From Gnetum montanum (taxonomy: Eukaryota; Streptophyta; Gnetopsida; Gnetales; Gnetaceae), in contig MNCI01004990.1 of the NCBI GenBank assembly GCA_015680685.1, positions 117,137 to 181,136 on the forward strand: a stretch of 64,000 nucleotides of DNA, written 5' to 3'. Shown here piece by piece: positions 24,459 to 36,919 of the stretch. Made by a program: the position numbers and the translations under genes. The notes beneath the pieces were generated by a model, which worked only from the letters and a program-made list of their open reading frames with translations, had not been told where the DNA came from and made no database searches. Every line of letters starts with the position of its first letter. Within the stretch, counting starts at the first letter, position 1.

Positions 24459-26230
24459 TAGCCCCATGACTGAATGAAAACTCGTCCTTGAGTTCCTTAC
24501 AAAATATTGGGAAGGTATGGGATTATTGACTTGAATGATACTAATGGTGAATGGGGTGACATGTGAATAGATCATCATTACAATACATGACAAAATTAGT
24601 GTTCATGAAAACAAGAGTGAACACTATACACATTTGACGTCCAGCCTTATTTGGCAACTAAGAGAGAGAGAGAGAAGAAGAATAAGAAGTAGTAGAAGAA
24701 GAAGTCTATTGCTACCAATTTTCAGATTGCACCTTTCATTGTCCATTCATAAGAGCGCCATCAATCTTTTTCCTTACATAACTACTCTAGCACTGATCCA
24801 TTCCAAGTGTTCCCTCTAGATCCAATACATTGTTGTATGATTACCATATGCACACACAACATAGTCTTATATTAGCAAGGGTAAATGAATCACAATGCAA
24901 TTGATACCTTGCCTCAGTGCAAGGTCCATTAGCTGAGTTGTGATATGGCTGATGCGGATGCTGGAGATATAACACTGGTGACTACCGAAGGTGTAGGGGT
25001 TAGGAGAAAATCAAAAAAATTGGGCCAGGACCCCCATGACTAAGAGTGAACCTCCAGTAGTAAGAGAATGGAAAAATAGAAGGAATAAGAAAGATGGAGA
25101 AAAACAAACAACTGTAATGCCAATGAAATGGATGTTAGAGATGGAAATGAATAAAATAGAAATTGATTGTGAAAATGTTTAAGGAAAAAAATTTAACTGA
25201 TGCACCAAATAGGAATGCCAGTGGGTCCTCCCCAAAGCTGGCTCATGCCCTTAATTCCCTGACATTCCCACATTCAAAGAGTCTGTAGGCTCTAGAAATG
25301 TTATTTGAAAGCAAGGGTTAAAGGCTTAACCACAAGAGTTTACCAAAAAGAAAATAATGCATCAACCAAAATATAGACTATTGATACAACTAGTAATGAG
25401 GTGAATAATGGAGGAAGAACGATGGAAAGAAGAGAATGGAATGGAGTCTCAAGAACAAGGTGATGTATAGCCCCTTGTGTATTATTGGTTAATGTGACTT
25501 AGTAGATCCCATTCCAAATCTAGCCTCAAACAAACCACATCTAGTGACTTCACATTAATACATTCAGCCAATCCATCCACCTGAAGTAACATGAATGCCT
25601 CCATCAAAGAGTCACCACCATTCTAACAAAATGAGAAAGGAGAAAGTAGGAAGCGAAAAAGAGCCTTAGTTAGAGAGAACATGTTTGTTTAGTTCCATAA
25701 CCAGTGCTTGTAGCCCAAATGATTATTTGATCTAAGGGATGTGCTTTGAATTCTCACTTCTTCTTCTTTTTTGATTTTTTGTGAGAACCACATCATGCAA
25801 AGACTTATTATTTTTATTTTTATTTGCTCAGCTTCTCGATAATAGGGCAACATTGGAACGGTAAGAAAAACTCAAGAAGAAAACATCCAAGCACCCAAGA
25901 GAATGGCCAACACAAATGCATCAAGTCCCCTTGAAGTCACACCCTTTTCAATCCTTAAGTCCTTCCTTAGTTTGAGAAATGCCCAGTCACTGGTTCATTG
26001 ATAGTTCTTATTATTTAAAGAAAGGGACTGTACAGTTCCAAGCCAAGAGAGGCCATAGAAATTTATGGATGCATGGATGGTGTGGACTCATTGCTTGTTA
26101 TAGCAAAAGAACCATACCTTAGTATCAACATTATAACTCAGAGGTAAAAACCAAACATTAGCAACCAATAGAATATAGTTCATACCATCATCAGGAGCAC
26201 TTATTAAGTGACAAATCTAACAAAATAAGT

Positions 26231-26265
<35 letters not shown>

Positions 26266-26400
26266 TAAACGAAAAAGTATGAACGATGTTGCAAAAGAAA
26301 ATAAGAAAAGTTAAAGAAATTTGTAAAACAAAAAATGTAAAATTAAAGAAAATGAAAAATTGTTATTAATCCTACTTGTTATTAAAATGGGAGATATCCC
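24459..26400 (-). other. 3' noncoding region of element C
   Basis: Shared with D (28699-30720) and E (61988-64000). It includes a GA-rich tract at about 24662-24705, the 'gtgggtcctccccaaag' block near 25219 and an (AC)n microsatellite at 26232-26262. No gene. Confidence 0.7.
26232..26262. repeat. (AC)n microsatellite
   Basis: About 15 AC units. The same place in D (30472-30491) and E (63755-63780) has shorter arrays. Confidence 0.95.
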
Positions 26401-27756
26401 CCATAACTAAATGGTTGAGCATGGCTAGAATTAATAAATGGAAGGTTAGGATCCTTGCATGTTGAAAATATTGGGACCCGATCATACTTACCCCATCGGG
26501 GTTCACACACCTAATTATAGTAAGCATAGTGAGGCAATTTATAAGATGTAGTTTCCAAATAACAAGTTGACCCACTATGATAATTGGGACCATTAGATGG
26601 TATGAAAGGATCATGATGTTACCCTCTATGGCTATATTCATTGGGCCATATGGTTGTTGGAGTGCTAAGTGGTGGCCTTGATTAGGTAACATGAGGCGTT
26701 GGGTTTGAAGAGGAAGATGCATCACAGTGTTGGATTTGTGTTGAGTTGGCAGATGCAGTGGTTTCTAAACTATGGTGTCCCTTTCAATGGTCACATCTAA
26801 AGAAGGGACGCTTTCAATGTTGTGAAGGAACTCCATTGTTTTTGGAAGTAGCAGCACAAGTAACATTTTCAGGTTGGTGCTGTGGTGCAAAATCTTTTGG
26901 CATAACTGGCAAAGATGTAGGAGGGGGTGAAGTATGAGAATATTGAGGTTCAGGAGAAGTGTAAGGCACATGAGGTGGTCATCTTGTTGGAGAGGACATG
27001 GGTGGATAGTACTCAGGAGAATGATAATGATGAGGTGAGGTAGAGATGTTGATCTTGTTGGAGAAATAGGGTGTTGAACATAATAAGCATTTGGCATTAG
27101 GACATATGAAGTGTATGGTCTAGTTGGCAGTGGCCTCCCCCATGACTGAGGTTTTCGCCACTGTGGTTGAACCTGATATTTCTATACAAAATCTAGATGT
27201 AACATTCCTTCCCAATGCTCATGATAATGTGACAAAACTGGGCATTGGCCTTTGGGGTGATCGTACAGACAGATGTTACATTGATATGTGAAATTGGTAG
27301 TTAAATTCTTATTCTTATTATCTCTTACCCCTTTGTTTCGATTGTTGCATGGTGTCTTGTCCTATTTCTCAATTTGGCATAGTTCTTCCTCTAATAATGT
27401 GGCATATTCTCCACATCTTTTATGTACCCAGTCCGCCATCTTATTAAACTTTACCTCAATTTCATCTAGTGATTGTAGAATTGGTAAAGATGATTCCACC
27501 TCCTTGAAGTGAATGGATTTCTCTTGTTCATGATCATGGACCCTTGTTAAGTTGAGATTTTGGTCCTATTGAGAACTTTCAACATTCTCCCATTTGGCTA
27601 GTTCTCCGTCTTCTTTTTCCACCCACTTAATAAGCTCTTGAAGTTGATGGGTTCATAGCTCATATAGTTGACCTTAGGCGTACATCCCTAGGGTCTCCCT
27701 TATTTCATTACAGAGCCCATCTATGACATGGTACATTAGCCTCTCCTTAGAGAACC
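26400..27756 (-). pseudogene. gag C-terminal half of element C
   Basis: Aligns with D gag (31650-32690). It includes the zinc knuckle on the minus strand at about 27282-27245, reading C-N-I-C-L-Y-D-H-P-K-G-Q-C (C-x2-C-x3-H-x4-C), and the P/Q/Y-rich region with 'MPNAYYVQHPISP' from 27097. The frame shifts repeatedly. At about 26400 the gag sequence joins the 3' noncoding block without protease or pol, an internal deletion junction. Confidence 0.7.
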
Positions 27757-27761
27757 CATGG
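27757..27761. repeat. Target site duplication of element D, left (CATGG)
   Basis: CATGG in C gag, repeated at 35077-35081 where C gag resumes. D gag itself has the uninterrupted homologue 'acccatggccc' near 32669. Confidence 0.9.
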
Positions 27762-28698
27762 TGATGAGTGGTGGGTATCCCTACACTCAACCATATGAAT
27801 ACGAGTGTCGCACGCACGATCCAATTGAACTCTGTAGACTAAATGCCTACACGCCCCATGGAACACTTGGGCTTAATTAATCGTTGTCTTCCTAGGCTTT
27901 CTTGTATGTGTCACGGTGTATGGTTAAGCAAGTCTGAGGTATATGATTTTTATGGTATTTTATGTTTTTCTCCTATACTAAGAGATAAAGGGTTGAGAAA
28001 CTAACTAACTCTAACTAATGCACTAAGTCCCTAGCGTCAGCATCCATTCCCACTTACCATACATACCCTGAACTATGCAACTGTGGCTACCAAACGCTAA
28101 TCATTACTGGGATCACCACACATAACGCACATGCTCAAAGTGGTCATACTGAGGCACTTAACTAACCTAAGTGTGATAAACATCTGTTCCTCGGTAATCG
28201 TACACATCCTTGAATGCTCGTAACCAAATCATACTTATCCCACATTCTAGGAGTTGAGGGTGAGTGAAACTAATCGTGATGAGTAACCGATTCCTTGACT
28301 AACCGTATACATTCATAAATGCTCATAATCAAGTCGTACTCATACCGTGCTAACAATAGGTAATAAATAACTGGTAGGAAATAACATGTAATAAACCGAT
28401 TCCATGTACTACAAGGTCTATCCACAAAGCTCATCTTTATTACCATACACAACTTATGTTCAGGTACAAAGCTACTCGAATAAAGATCTGTTCACTTGGG
28501 GACTCCTGCTGCGGGCACATGGAAAATAATCTATCTCTGGGGTGATCAATCTTCCAGAGCTTCGCTACTTTTAGCCTAGGATTATGAATAAGGGGAGTGC
28601 CGCCTCTTATTTATAGATATGGCAACGGACCATGATATCGCATACACGATATCACAGGCGATGACGCGATATCTCGTATGCGATATCGCGTCCCATCA
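27762..28698 (-). repeat. 3' LTR of element D
   Basis: TGATGAG to CATCA. Its last 80 bases on the plus strand hold repeated GCGATATCGC-like palindromic modules. Confidence 0.92.
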
Positions 28699-30760
28699 TA
28701 CCCCCATGACTAAATGAAAACTCATCCTCAAGTTCATTACAATGATATTGGGTAGGTATGGAATTATTGAGGGAATGGAACTAATGGGATGACATGTGAA
28801 TGGATCATTATTACAAGACTTGACAAAATTGGTGTTCATGATGACAAGGGTGAACACCTTATTACATTGACATCAGGCCACATTTCACAGCTTGAGAGAA
28901 ACGAGAAGAGAGAAGAGGAGAGAAGAAGAGAGAAGAAGTCTTGCTGCTGCCAATGCCTAGATTACGTCGTTCTTTGTCCATCCGGAAGTGCATCCTCAAT
29001 CTTGCTCCTTGTATAGCTACTTTTAGCACCGCTCCATTCCAAGTGCTCCTTCTAGATCCGATCTATTATTGCATGATCGCCATCTGCACACACAACATAG
29101 TCTTATATCAGCAAGGGTGAATGAATTTCAATGGGGGTAATACCTTGCCTCAGTGTAAGTCCATTGGCTGGGTTGTGGTATGGCTAATACAGATCTGGGA
29201 ATATATTAATGATGACTACTGAAGGTGTAGGGGTTAGGAAGAAGATCAAAAAAATTTAGGGCTAGGAGAAAATTGAAAAAATCAGGCCCCATACCCCCAT
29301 GACTAATCGCAAACCTCCGGTAGCATTAGAATGGAGAAAAGAAGGAGTAAGAAAGAGAGATAAAAGGGACAACTAAAACATCAATTAAGTGGATGTCAAA
29401 ATGGAATGAACAAAAGAGAATTAATTGCAAAATGTTAAGGGAAAGAAGTTAACTAATGCACCAAATAGGAATGTCAGTGGGTCCTCCCCAAAGCAGGCTC
29501 ATGCCCTTAGTGCCCTGACCAACCCACATTTAAAGAGCCTGTAGACTCTGGGAATGTCCTTTGGAACAAGAGTTAAAGTCTTAACCATGAGAATTTACCA
29601 AAAAGAAAACAATGTATCTACTAAAATATACACTAATGATACAATCGGCAATGAGGTGAACAGTGGAGAGAAGGGTGGAGAGAAGAGGATGGAATGGAAT
29701 CCCAAGAACAAGGTGGTGTACAGCCCCTTGTGTGTTTTATGATTAATATAACTTAACAAATCTCATTCCAACTCCATCCTCAAACCAACCACATCTAGTG
29801 ACTTCGCATCAATACACTTGGCCGAACCATCCACTGGAGTAACAAGAATGNNNNNNNNNNNNNNNNNNNNNNNNNNNNNNNNNNNNNNNNNNNNNNNNNN
29901 NNNNNNNNNNNNNNNNNNNNNNNNNNNNNNNNNNNNNNNNNNNNNNNNNNNNNNNNNNNNNNNNNNNNNNNNNNNNNNNNNNNNNNNNNNNNNNNNNNNN
30001 NNNNNNNNNNNNNNNNNNNNNNNNNNNNNNTTTTATGTGTGAGAACCACACCATGCAAAGAGTTTTTATTTTTATTGTCTCAGCTTCTGAAAAGTGGGTA
30101 ACATCGAAACAGCAAGAAAACTAAAGAAGAAAACATCCAAGCACCCAAGTGAAGGCCAACACAAATGCATCAAGTTCCCTTGAAGTCACACCATTTTCAA
30201 ACCTTGAGTCCTTCTTTAGTTTGAGAAGTACCTAGTTACCGATTGCTTAAAGTTCATATTAGAAAGGGGACTATACATTTCCCAGCCAAGAGGAACCATA
30301 GACTTTGGTGGATGGATGGATGAAGTGGACTCATTGCCAGCCATACAAAAGAACATACCTTAGTGTCAACATCGTAACTTAAAGGTAAAAACCAAACATT
30401 AGCAATCAATGAAAAATAGTTCATACCATCGTTCCGAACACTTATTAAGTGATGAACTTACATGGTGGATGGCACACACACACACACACACAAAAATGGA
30501 AAAGTACAACGATGTTGTAAAAAAAACAAGAAAAGTTAAAGAAATTTGCAAAACAAAAAATGAGAAAAGTTAAAGAAATTTGTAAAACAAAAACATGTAA
30601 AATAAAAACATGTAAAACAAAAATGTGTAAAATAAAAACATGTAAAACAAAAACTTAAAAAGAATTGAGGGCCTCCAATGGTTAACATAGGTGGCCATCT
30701 CCCCCATGATTGAAGTGTAAGGGAGAGATTTGAAATAATGAGCACCTATTTGAATTTCTT
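28699..30760 (-). other. 3' noncoding region of element D, including an N gap
   Basis: Contains the 'catgactaaatgaaaactc' strip, a GA-rich tract at 28890-28940, the 'gtgggtcctccccaaagca' block (29478), an assembly gap at 29851-30030, an (AC)n run at 30472-30491 and a 15-bp minisatellite (about 30575-30655). No gene. Apparent ORFs across the N-run are artefacts. Confidence 0.75.
30575..30655. repeat. 15-bp minisatellite (AAAAACATGTAAAAC type), about 5 copies
   Basis: Tandem units alternate between CATGT and TGTGT cores. It is the same repeat as the longer array at 63838-64000 in E. Confidence 0.85.
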
Positions 30761-30963
30761 AAAAGTGCCCAACTTCTCCCTGCTGATGTTCTTAGGTTAA
30801 GGGGTGAAAGTTAGCAACGCTCATATTCCAATGTGTCTATGCCTCTATTGTTAGCATGAGTTGTCTCCTCAGTTCATTCCATGCATATTTGTTCGCTCTT
30901 TCTAGTAGCTTTCAACCACGGGGTGTCTACTACTAGTTGTGTGGTTGCTACATACATGCATAT

Positions 30964-31340
30964 TTATTTTAAAGTTTCAAGGGTAGACCTGTTACATGGA
31001 TACATTTCCTCCATGTCATCACCTGATGAATCACTATATGTGATGCATGGAACCTTCTTCTTCTCGATCTTTCCATAAATGTTCATCTTAGATATTTGTA
31101 AGGAAACATCACGGATCCCTAGGTATGCATCTACTGTACTTAGCCATGGCCTTCCCATTATAATTGGGAAGCCCCCTTTGTTGTTAACTTCAATCACTAG
31201 GAAATCGGCTGGGTATGACCACCCACACATAGTGGTGATGATGTCCTCCATCAATCCTAAGGGAATGGTGATGGACTGGTCAGCCAACTCTAGTTGGATG
31301 TTACTCTTCTTAAGTTGGGGTAGGTTCTAGAGCCTGATGT
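30964..31340 (-). pseudogene. Protease remnant of element D, active site deleted
   Basis: 31287-30964 on the minus strand reads 'LGLMEDIITTMCGWSYPAD', 'FLVIEV' and 'FPIIMGRPWLSTVDAYLGI', the well-kept flap and GRPWL box of gypsy retropepsin. The segment coding D-S-S in F and G should lie at about 31345-31400 but is missing. Relative to F about 60 bases are deleted there. The enzyme could not have been active. Confidence 0.75.
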
Positions 31341-31629
31341 GGTACATTTTCGATGATTTGCAAATAAATTAAGGGGCTCCCAAGGTCAGATAGTTTCCTA
31401 GGAAGGTGGCCTACCTTGATCCAGTCGGTTACGGTATGTGTTCACATAACCGTATGCATACAAGTCTTTTGGACTAAAGGGTGCTCCGAAGGGTTAGTTG
31501 TTGGAGGCATATACATGTATTCAACTGTTGGTTGTTGCGAGAGTTTGTCTAGGCTCTTGGTTCTGAAGAAGGGCCTCTTCTTTGTATAGTTGTCAGAACC
31601 AGCACCCGGTTGAATATTTACAAGCTAAA

Positions 31630-33967
31630 TATTTATAGCTCTCATGGTGTTACGTTGCTATGGTTGAGTAGGTAATTCCCCTTGCATTGTTGGAACAAGT
31701 TGTATGGGAACTATAGGTGCAAGAGGTGCGGATGGAGTTGGAGGATGGGAGAAGTGTGCGATGTATCCCGAAGGAGAAGGAGTCCTCCTGAAGTACTCCC
31801 AAACTTGGTAATGACGTTGGGGAGTAGTGTGACCCGTAGAGTCACCTCGAGAAACCATTTGCTGCACATAATAACCATAAGGATCGGGCTGCCGGTAAGG
31901 GTACTGTTGTGTTGGCAGTGGCATCCCCCATGACTGTGGGTATTTCCACTGCTGATGTTGTCCAATGGGCTGTGGTGGAGTTCCACTTGGGTAATACATT
32001 AGTGGTTGGTGGAAGTGCCTTGGGTTACCTTGTGGATAAGGTAACCTTCGGGGTGTTTGCTATTGATTGAGTCTTGGATTTAGCGCATACACCCCAGACT
32101 CCTGCAGATGTGAGATAACTAGGCAACATCCCTTAGGATGGTCATAGTAGCAGACCTCACATCCACTATCATCGTCTATGTTAGAATTCATAGCCTCATC
32201 AGAGATAGGAATTTTTCCCTTACCCTTGTTATGTGCAGGGCTTAAATTTCTCCGCTTTGTTTTACCTTTGTCACTACTTTATTTCTCCTTAGACTCTTCT
32301 ATGATTTTTAAGACTGTTTCAATTCTTGGGTCTAAGGAATCCCACATTTGGTCTACCTTGGCCAATACTTTAGTTGTTAATTTCTAGATCGGCAAGGTTT
32401 TCCGGTTCACCAACTCTTCGAGTGGTGACTCATCCTCCTCATCACATAATTTCACTCCCTTCTTGTGAAGGGAGGGATCGTGGTTATATTCTTCCGCACT
32501 TTCCTTCTTACGTAGTTCACCCTCTTCTTGTGCCACTTGTTCCAACAAGCTTTGTACTTCTTGGGCTCTAAGTTGTGACAACCTCCCTTAGGCATAAGTC
32601 CCAAGGGTTCATCTCGTTTTGTGCCTTAGCCCATCCACGATGTGGCAAAGTTGATCCCGCTGAGCATACCCATGGCCCAGGAAATAATGTAGCAATGTAT
32701 AGTAGTGGGCCATGGCAGCATCCAAGGGTTCATAAGCACCTTATTTCTAGCTTTGGATCTGCTTACGCAAATTGGACACTCTGGAGTATGTTTGATATTT
32801 ATTATTGAAAAGTTCAAGCATCGTACTCCACCTCCTGATGGTTTCCAATTCTAAGGATCGGTACCAACTCTTTGCTTCTTTGATGAGTGTCTTTGGCAAC
32901 AACTTAAGCTTCTTCCAGTCATTGTCTATGTTTTGCAAGGCACAGGCATCGTGGAATTCCTGTAAATGATGTTGTGGGTCAGCGTTGTATCCCCCTTCAA
33001 AACATGGGATATTATTTATGTCCAAATGCTTGATCCGACTATCCTTTAAGTGCCTTGTGGGAATCCTAACAGCCTCTATAATGGCAAGCATACTTCGGGT
33101 TGCGAGTAGGGATTTATCATGATCATTTCTTTCATGATGTCTATGATGTCTTTGTGGTTCCCTACTCTCCCTACGTCCTTACCCTCATCCTATCTCTCGA
33201 CCTTCCTGTCGAGGTCTCTCATCTTCCTTACCTTTACCCTCATCATTATGTTCACGATGGCTGTGCCCAGATGTGGAAGGAGAGTGTGAGTGGTGAGATG
33301 AAGGAGAAGAAGAAGGGGAGCCATCACCATGGTGATGTTTCTTACCTTGTCTTCAACTGCTTCGACCCCAATTATTATAACAATCTAAGTGCCCGTCCTT
33401 AGTGTGAGTGGTTGTTCCTTCCATGAACATTTGGCATTCACGGGAATTAGAACCCGTAGTATGTATAGTTGACGGAAGGCTCTGATGCCTAACCTCTTCA
33501 CCATCATGAGGAGGGGGAACATAATTTGATAAAGAACTCGTGATAAGGGGTTCCTCGTCTCCTATTTCACTAAGGACGTGTGGGGATTTTCCCTTCAGCA
33601 GTGTATGTTGACTCTCCTACCTTAAGTCCCTCTTACGTTGCACATCTGTGGGATCATAATCTCTCATATCAAAGTCCTCAGCAATGTATTCAGCAAATAG
33701 TTCCTGCATGCCAATCTGTGCCAAAGCACAGAACATCATGTTCAGGACTGATCGATCTGGAGGTAACACGATGTTACCTTGCAAGTCTCTCCATCACAGC
33801 TGTTCTTCTTGATGGAGGATAAAAGTAAAGTTCGGAATATACTCATCACGATGAGTATAAACTATCTTATATTGTTTAGAACTTGGCTGGTTTTGGTTAT
33901 GCGTTGTATGTTGCCGATTGTCTCCAGTGTTAGTCCTAGGTGAATTAACTTTGTGAGAAGAAGTCAT
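31630..33967 (-). pseudogene. gag of element D
   Basis: The ATG at 33967-33965 begins M-T-S-S-H and is followed by the family N-terminal box ('DEYIPNFTFILHQ' type, around 33850). The retrotransposon gag core is at 33091-32747, with 'LDINNIPCFEGGYNADPQHH', 'EAKSWYRSLE' and 'MLELFNNKYQ'. An acidic linker lies at 32581-32384. The zinc knuckle at about 32158-32123 reads C-E-V-C-Y-Y-D-H-P-K-G-C. A P/Q/Y-rich tail is at 31999-31658. This is the best preserved gag of the family here, yet stops and frame changes break it into at least five pieces. Products would assemble the particle and bind RNA. Confidence 0.8.
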
Positions 33968-34090
33968 TTTTTATGGTGTGTTATTTCATCATTATATAAA
34001 TTCTTATTTAAATAATTAACCCAAAGGTTTGTTAAGGCTCACAACGATGTGAATGATTTCCTTATGTTCTAATTGGCATACAAACACTTA

Positions 34091-34109
34091 GTCCCCGGCA
34101 ACGGCGCCA
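34091..34109 (-). promoter_or_regulatory. Primer binding site of element D (tRNA-Asp type)
   Basis: The minus strand reads TGGCGCCGTTGCCGGGGAC, one base from the LTR end. This is the known tRNA-Asp primer site form of Athila-type gypsy elements. The homologous sites in F, G and C are mutated. Confidence 0.85.
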
Positions 34110-34110
34110 A

Positions 34111-35076
34111 TGATGAGTGGTGGGTATCCCTACACTCAACCATACAAATACGAGCGTCGCACACATGATCCGGTCGAACTCCGCAGACTAAATGCCTACA
34201 TGCCACATGGAACACTTGGGGTTAATTAATCATTGTCTTCCCAGGCTTACTTGTATGTGTCACGGTGTATGGTTAAGCAAGTCTGACGTATATGATTTTT
34301 ATGGTATTTTATGTTTTTCTCCTATGCTAAGAGGTAAAGGGTTGAGAAACTAACTAACTCTAACTAATGAACTAAGTCCCTAGTGTCAGCATCCATTCCC
34401 ACTTACTGTACACACCCTGAACTATGCAACTATCACTACCAAACGCTAATCGTTACTAGGATCACCACACGTAACGCACGTGCTCAAAGTGGTCGTACTA
34501 AGGCACTTAACTAAACTAAGTGTGATAAGCATCCATTCCTCGGCTAACCGTAAACATCCTTGAATGCTTGTAACCAAATCGTACTTATCCCAAATTCTAG
34601 GAGTTGAGGGTAAGAGAAACTAATCATGATGAGTAACCGATTCCTTGACTAATCGTACACATTCGTAAATGCTCATAATCAAGTCATACTCATACCGAGC
34701 TAACAACAAGTAATAAATAACTAGTAGGAAATAACATGTAATAAACCTATTCCATGTACTACAAGATTTATCCACAAAGCTCATCTTTATTACCGTACAC
34801 AACTTACATTCAGGTACAAAGCTGCTCGAATAAAGATCCGTTCACTTGGGGACTCCTATTGCGGGCACATGGAAAATAATCTATCTCTGGGATGATCAAT
34901 CTACCAGAGCTTCGCTACTTTTAGCCTCGTATTATGAATAAGGGGAGTGCCACCTCTTATTTATAGATATGGCAGTGGACTGGAATATCGCGTACGCGAT
35001 ATCACCGGGGACAACGCGATATCGCGTACGTAATATCTACATGATATCACAGCTCATACGATATTCTGTCCCATCA
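34111..35076 (-). repeat. 5' LTR of element D
   Basis: 966 bp, TGATGAG to CATCA. It is 29 bp longer than its partner, the extra length lying in the palindromic ATATCG modules near 35000-35060. Confidence 0.92.
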
Positions 35077-35081
35077 CATGG
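35077..35081. repeat. Target site duplication of element D, right (CATGG)
   Basis: Exact copy of 27757-27761. C gag continues with 'cctaggcag', homologous to D gag at about 32674. Confidence 0.9.
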
Positions 35082-35989
35082 CCTAGGCAGTTGTTTAACA
35101 GTGCATAATATCTTTCTCAGGCCATGTCCAAGGGTTCATGCTATGCTTATTTCCATTCTTGGATTTTTCTCCTCAAGGCCGACACTCTTGCATAGGTTTG
35201 ATATCTTTCGTTAAAGAGTTCTACCATTGTTGACCAATGTTGTATTGAATTTGGTTCTAATGATCTACACCATACTTTTGCTTGGCCAAAAAGTGTCATA
35301 GGAAATAGCTTGATTTTTTGCCACCCATTATCAATATTGTTCCATGTACAAGCATCATAGAAGGCTTGTAAATGATGTTGCAGATCTGAATCATAGCCTC
35401 CTGAAAACTTGGGAAAGTTGTTAAATTCGAGTCTGGGTAGACAGCTCTCTTTACAATACCTACGTGAGATTTGAACAACCTCTTGTATTTGCATTAGACT
35501 TGTAGTGGCTAGTAGGGGTTCATCATCATTAGGTAAGTTATGCTTTCATGTGTTGGGATGATGTCGCCTTCATTTATGTTGGCGTTCTTGACTTTCTTTG
35601 TGAGCTCAATTTTTAGTTCTATGCCGATCCATTGAAAGATAGTCATCCGTGTCACAATTTGACATTGAAGGAGTAGAGGAAGAGAAGGAATTGTAAAACT
35701 CGTTATGAATTTTTTAAGTCTTCCAATCATCCCCAAGTAAGTTCTTGTTAGTTATTGAGAAGGTCCTAGGCCTTTCGGGCCTCCTCATTCTATGGGATGT
35801 CTCATCCTCACTAGAGGTGTTAAATTTGGATGATGAAAGTCTTTGAGTATCATTGGGATGTTCATAAATGTAGCGGACTCCTCCATAAGGTTGAGTACTC
35901 CAGACTTCATCTTCATCATCAATTCTATTAGTTCTCCGATGAATTTCCTCACTAGGTATGGCATCATCATAGTCTTGTAGGAGGGGCAT
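35082..35989 (-). pseudogene. gag N-terminal half of element C
   Basis: Starts at the ATG at 35989. An acidic N-terminal segment (35989-35714, 'MPLLQDYDDAIPSEEIHR') is followed by the gag core at 35494-35147 with 'FPKFSGGYDSDLQHHLQAF', 'GQAKVWCRSLEPNSI' and 'VELFNERYQTYARV'. The core matches D (33091-32747) and typical Ty3/gypsy gag. The N-terminus differs from D, F and G and is shorter, so C is a separate subfamily. It is cut by D at 35077. Confidence 0.75.
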
Positions 35990-36130
35990 GGTTGTGCAAT
36001 TGTGTGTGAATTTATATGTGGCTTTCTATAATGATTTCTTCCTAAAAGATATATCGTTAATTTCTATACAATGACTTTGTATGATATAACTAATCTAGAT
36101 AACTAGCACCATCCCTAGCAACGACGCCAA

Positions 36131-36919
36131 TGATGAGTGGCGAGGTACCCCTACACTCAACCATATGAATACAAGTGTTTCACGCATGATCCGGTCAAAC
36201 TCCATAGATGGACTAGTTGTGATGTCTAGACAGTTATCCTTAGGTCACAGTTCACTATCTTCCCACCTAGACTAGTATTAGATTTGTCACGTATGGTTTA
36301 GTCCAAAGTGAGGTGTATGATGTGTTCCTATACTATTGCTACTCTTGGGGCTAATGGAAAATGATATTAACTAAGCTAAGAGAGAGAGGGTGAGAGAGAA
36401 TCTAAGCTAGCCTACGTTTGATGAGCATCCATTCCTTTAATCATCCATACACATCCTAAAATTCGTGCACGATTGCCACTAGGATTGCCAAGTGCATGGC
36501 TTAAGTATGCTACTGGGTTACCAAGTAGTCACACTTAAATGCTCGTGATTAAGTCGTACTCATTCCATGTTACTAGGAGATCAGGGTGAAGAGAGATTAA
36601 TTATCTAAGAAAGCATTTAATCATTTAACAATAATTAATTCCTATTTAGCTTAGTCCACATGGTGCAAGGCTTATCAAAAAGTTCATCTTTATTGTCGTA
36701 CACAAATGTGTGTTCAAGTACAATTTGCGCAAATAAAGATCCGTTCACTTTAAGACTCCTAGTGTGGGCACATGGAAATTATTCTAACTCTGGAATGGTA
36801 AAACTGCTATAGTTTGGCTAAAGGTCTAAATCTAGATGATTGAATAAGGAAAATTTTCCTCTTCTTTATAGAACTTGCGGTGGGATGCGATATCGCGTAC
36901 GCAATATTGCGGCTCATCA
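36131..36919 (-). repeat. 5' LTR of element C
   Basis: 789 bp, TGATGAG to CATCA. It includes a GCGATATCGC palindromic module at about 36887-36912, absent from the partner. Confidence 0.9.

Larger units (their letters stand above)
27762..35076 (-). mobile_element. Element D: gag plus partial PR gypsy derivative nested in C
   Basis: A 7,315-bp minus-strand element with LTRs at 27762-28698 (937 bp) and 34111-35076 (966 bp) and CATGG duplications. It has an intact tRNA-Asp type primer site at 34091-34109. In element orientation it carries gag (33967 to about 31630), a protease lacking its active-site segment (31287-30964), then directly the family 3' noncoding block. RT, RNase H and INT are deleted (junction about 30745-30780), so it moved, if at all, with proteins from a relative. 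A hand count gives about 70 LTR mismatches in 860 aligned bases (about 8 %). Confidence 0.92.
23699..36919 (-). mobile_element. Element C: gag-only gypsy derivative, split by element D
   Basis: LTRs at 23699-24458 and 36131-36919 and perfect ATACC duplications bound the element. Removing nested D with one target copy leaves about 5.9 kb. Internal content in element orientation is gag N-terminus (35989-35082), gag remainder (27761 to about 26400), then directly the family 3' noncoding block. Protease, RT, RNase H and INT are absent. The primer site remnant at about 36111-36129 reads as the tRNA-Asp type with C-to-T changes. By hand count the LTRs differ at roughly 70 of 745 aligned bases (about 9 %), older than D as nesting requires. 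Confidence 0.9.

Noticed and set aside
24660-24710. GA-rich tract as a polypurine tract of C
   Set aside because: It lies about 200 bases from the LTR, whereas a polypurine tract must adjoin it. It recurs as a simple repeat in D and E.
29795-30058. Three ORFs on both strands across the first N-run
   Set aside because: They consist mostly of unknown residues across an assembly gap.
34091-34109. tRNA gene
   Set aside because: Only 19 bases match the tRNA end. It is the primer binding site beside an LTR.
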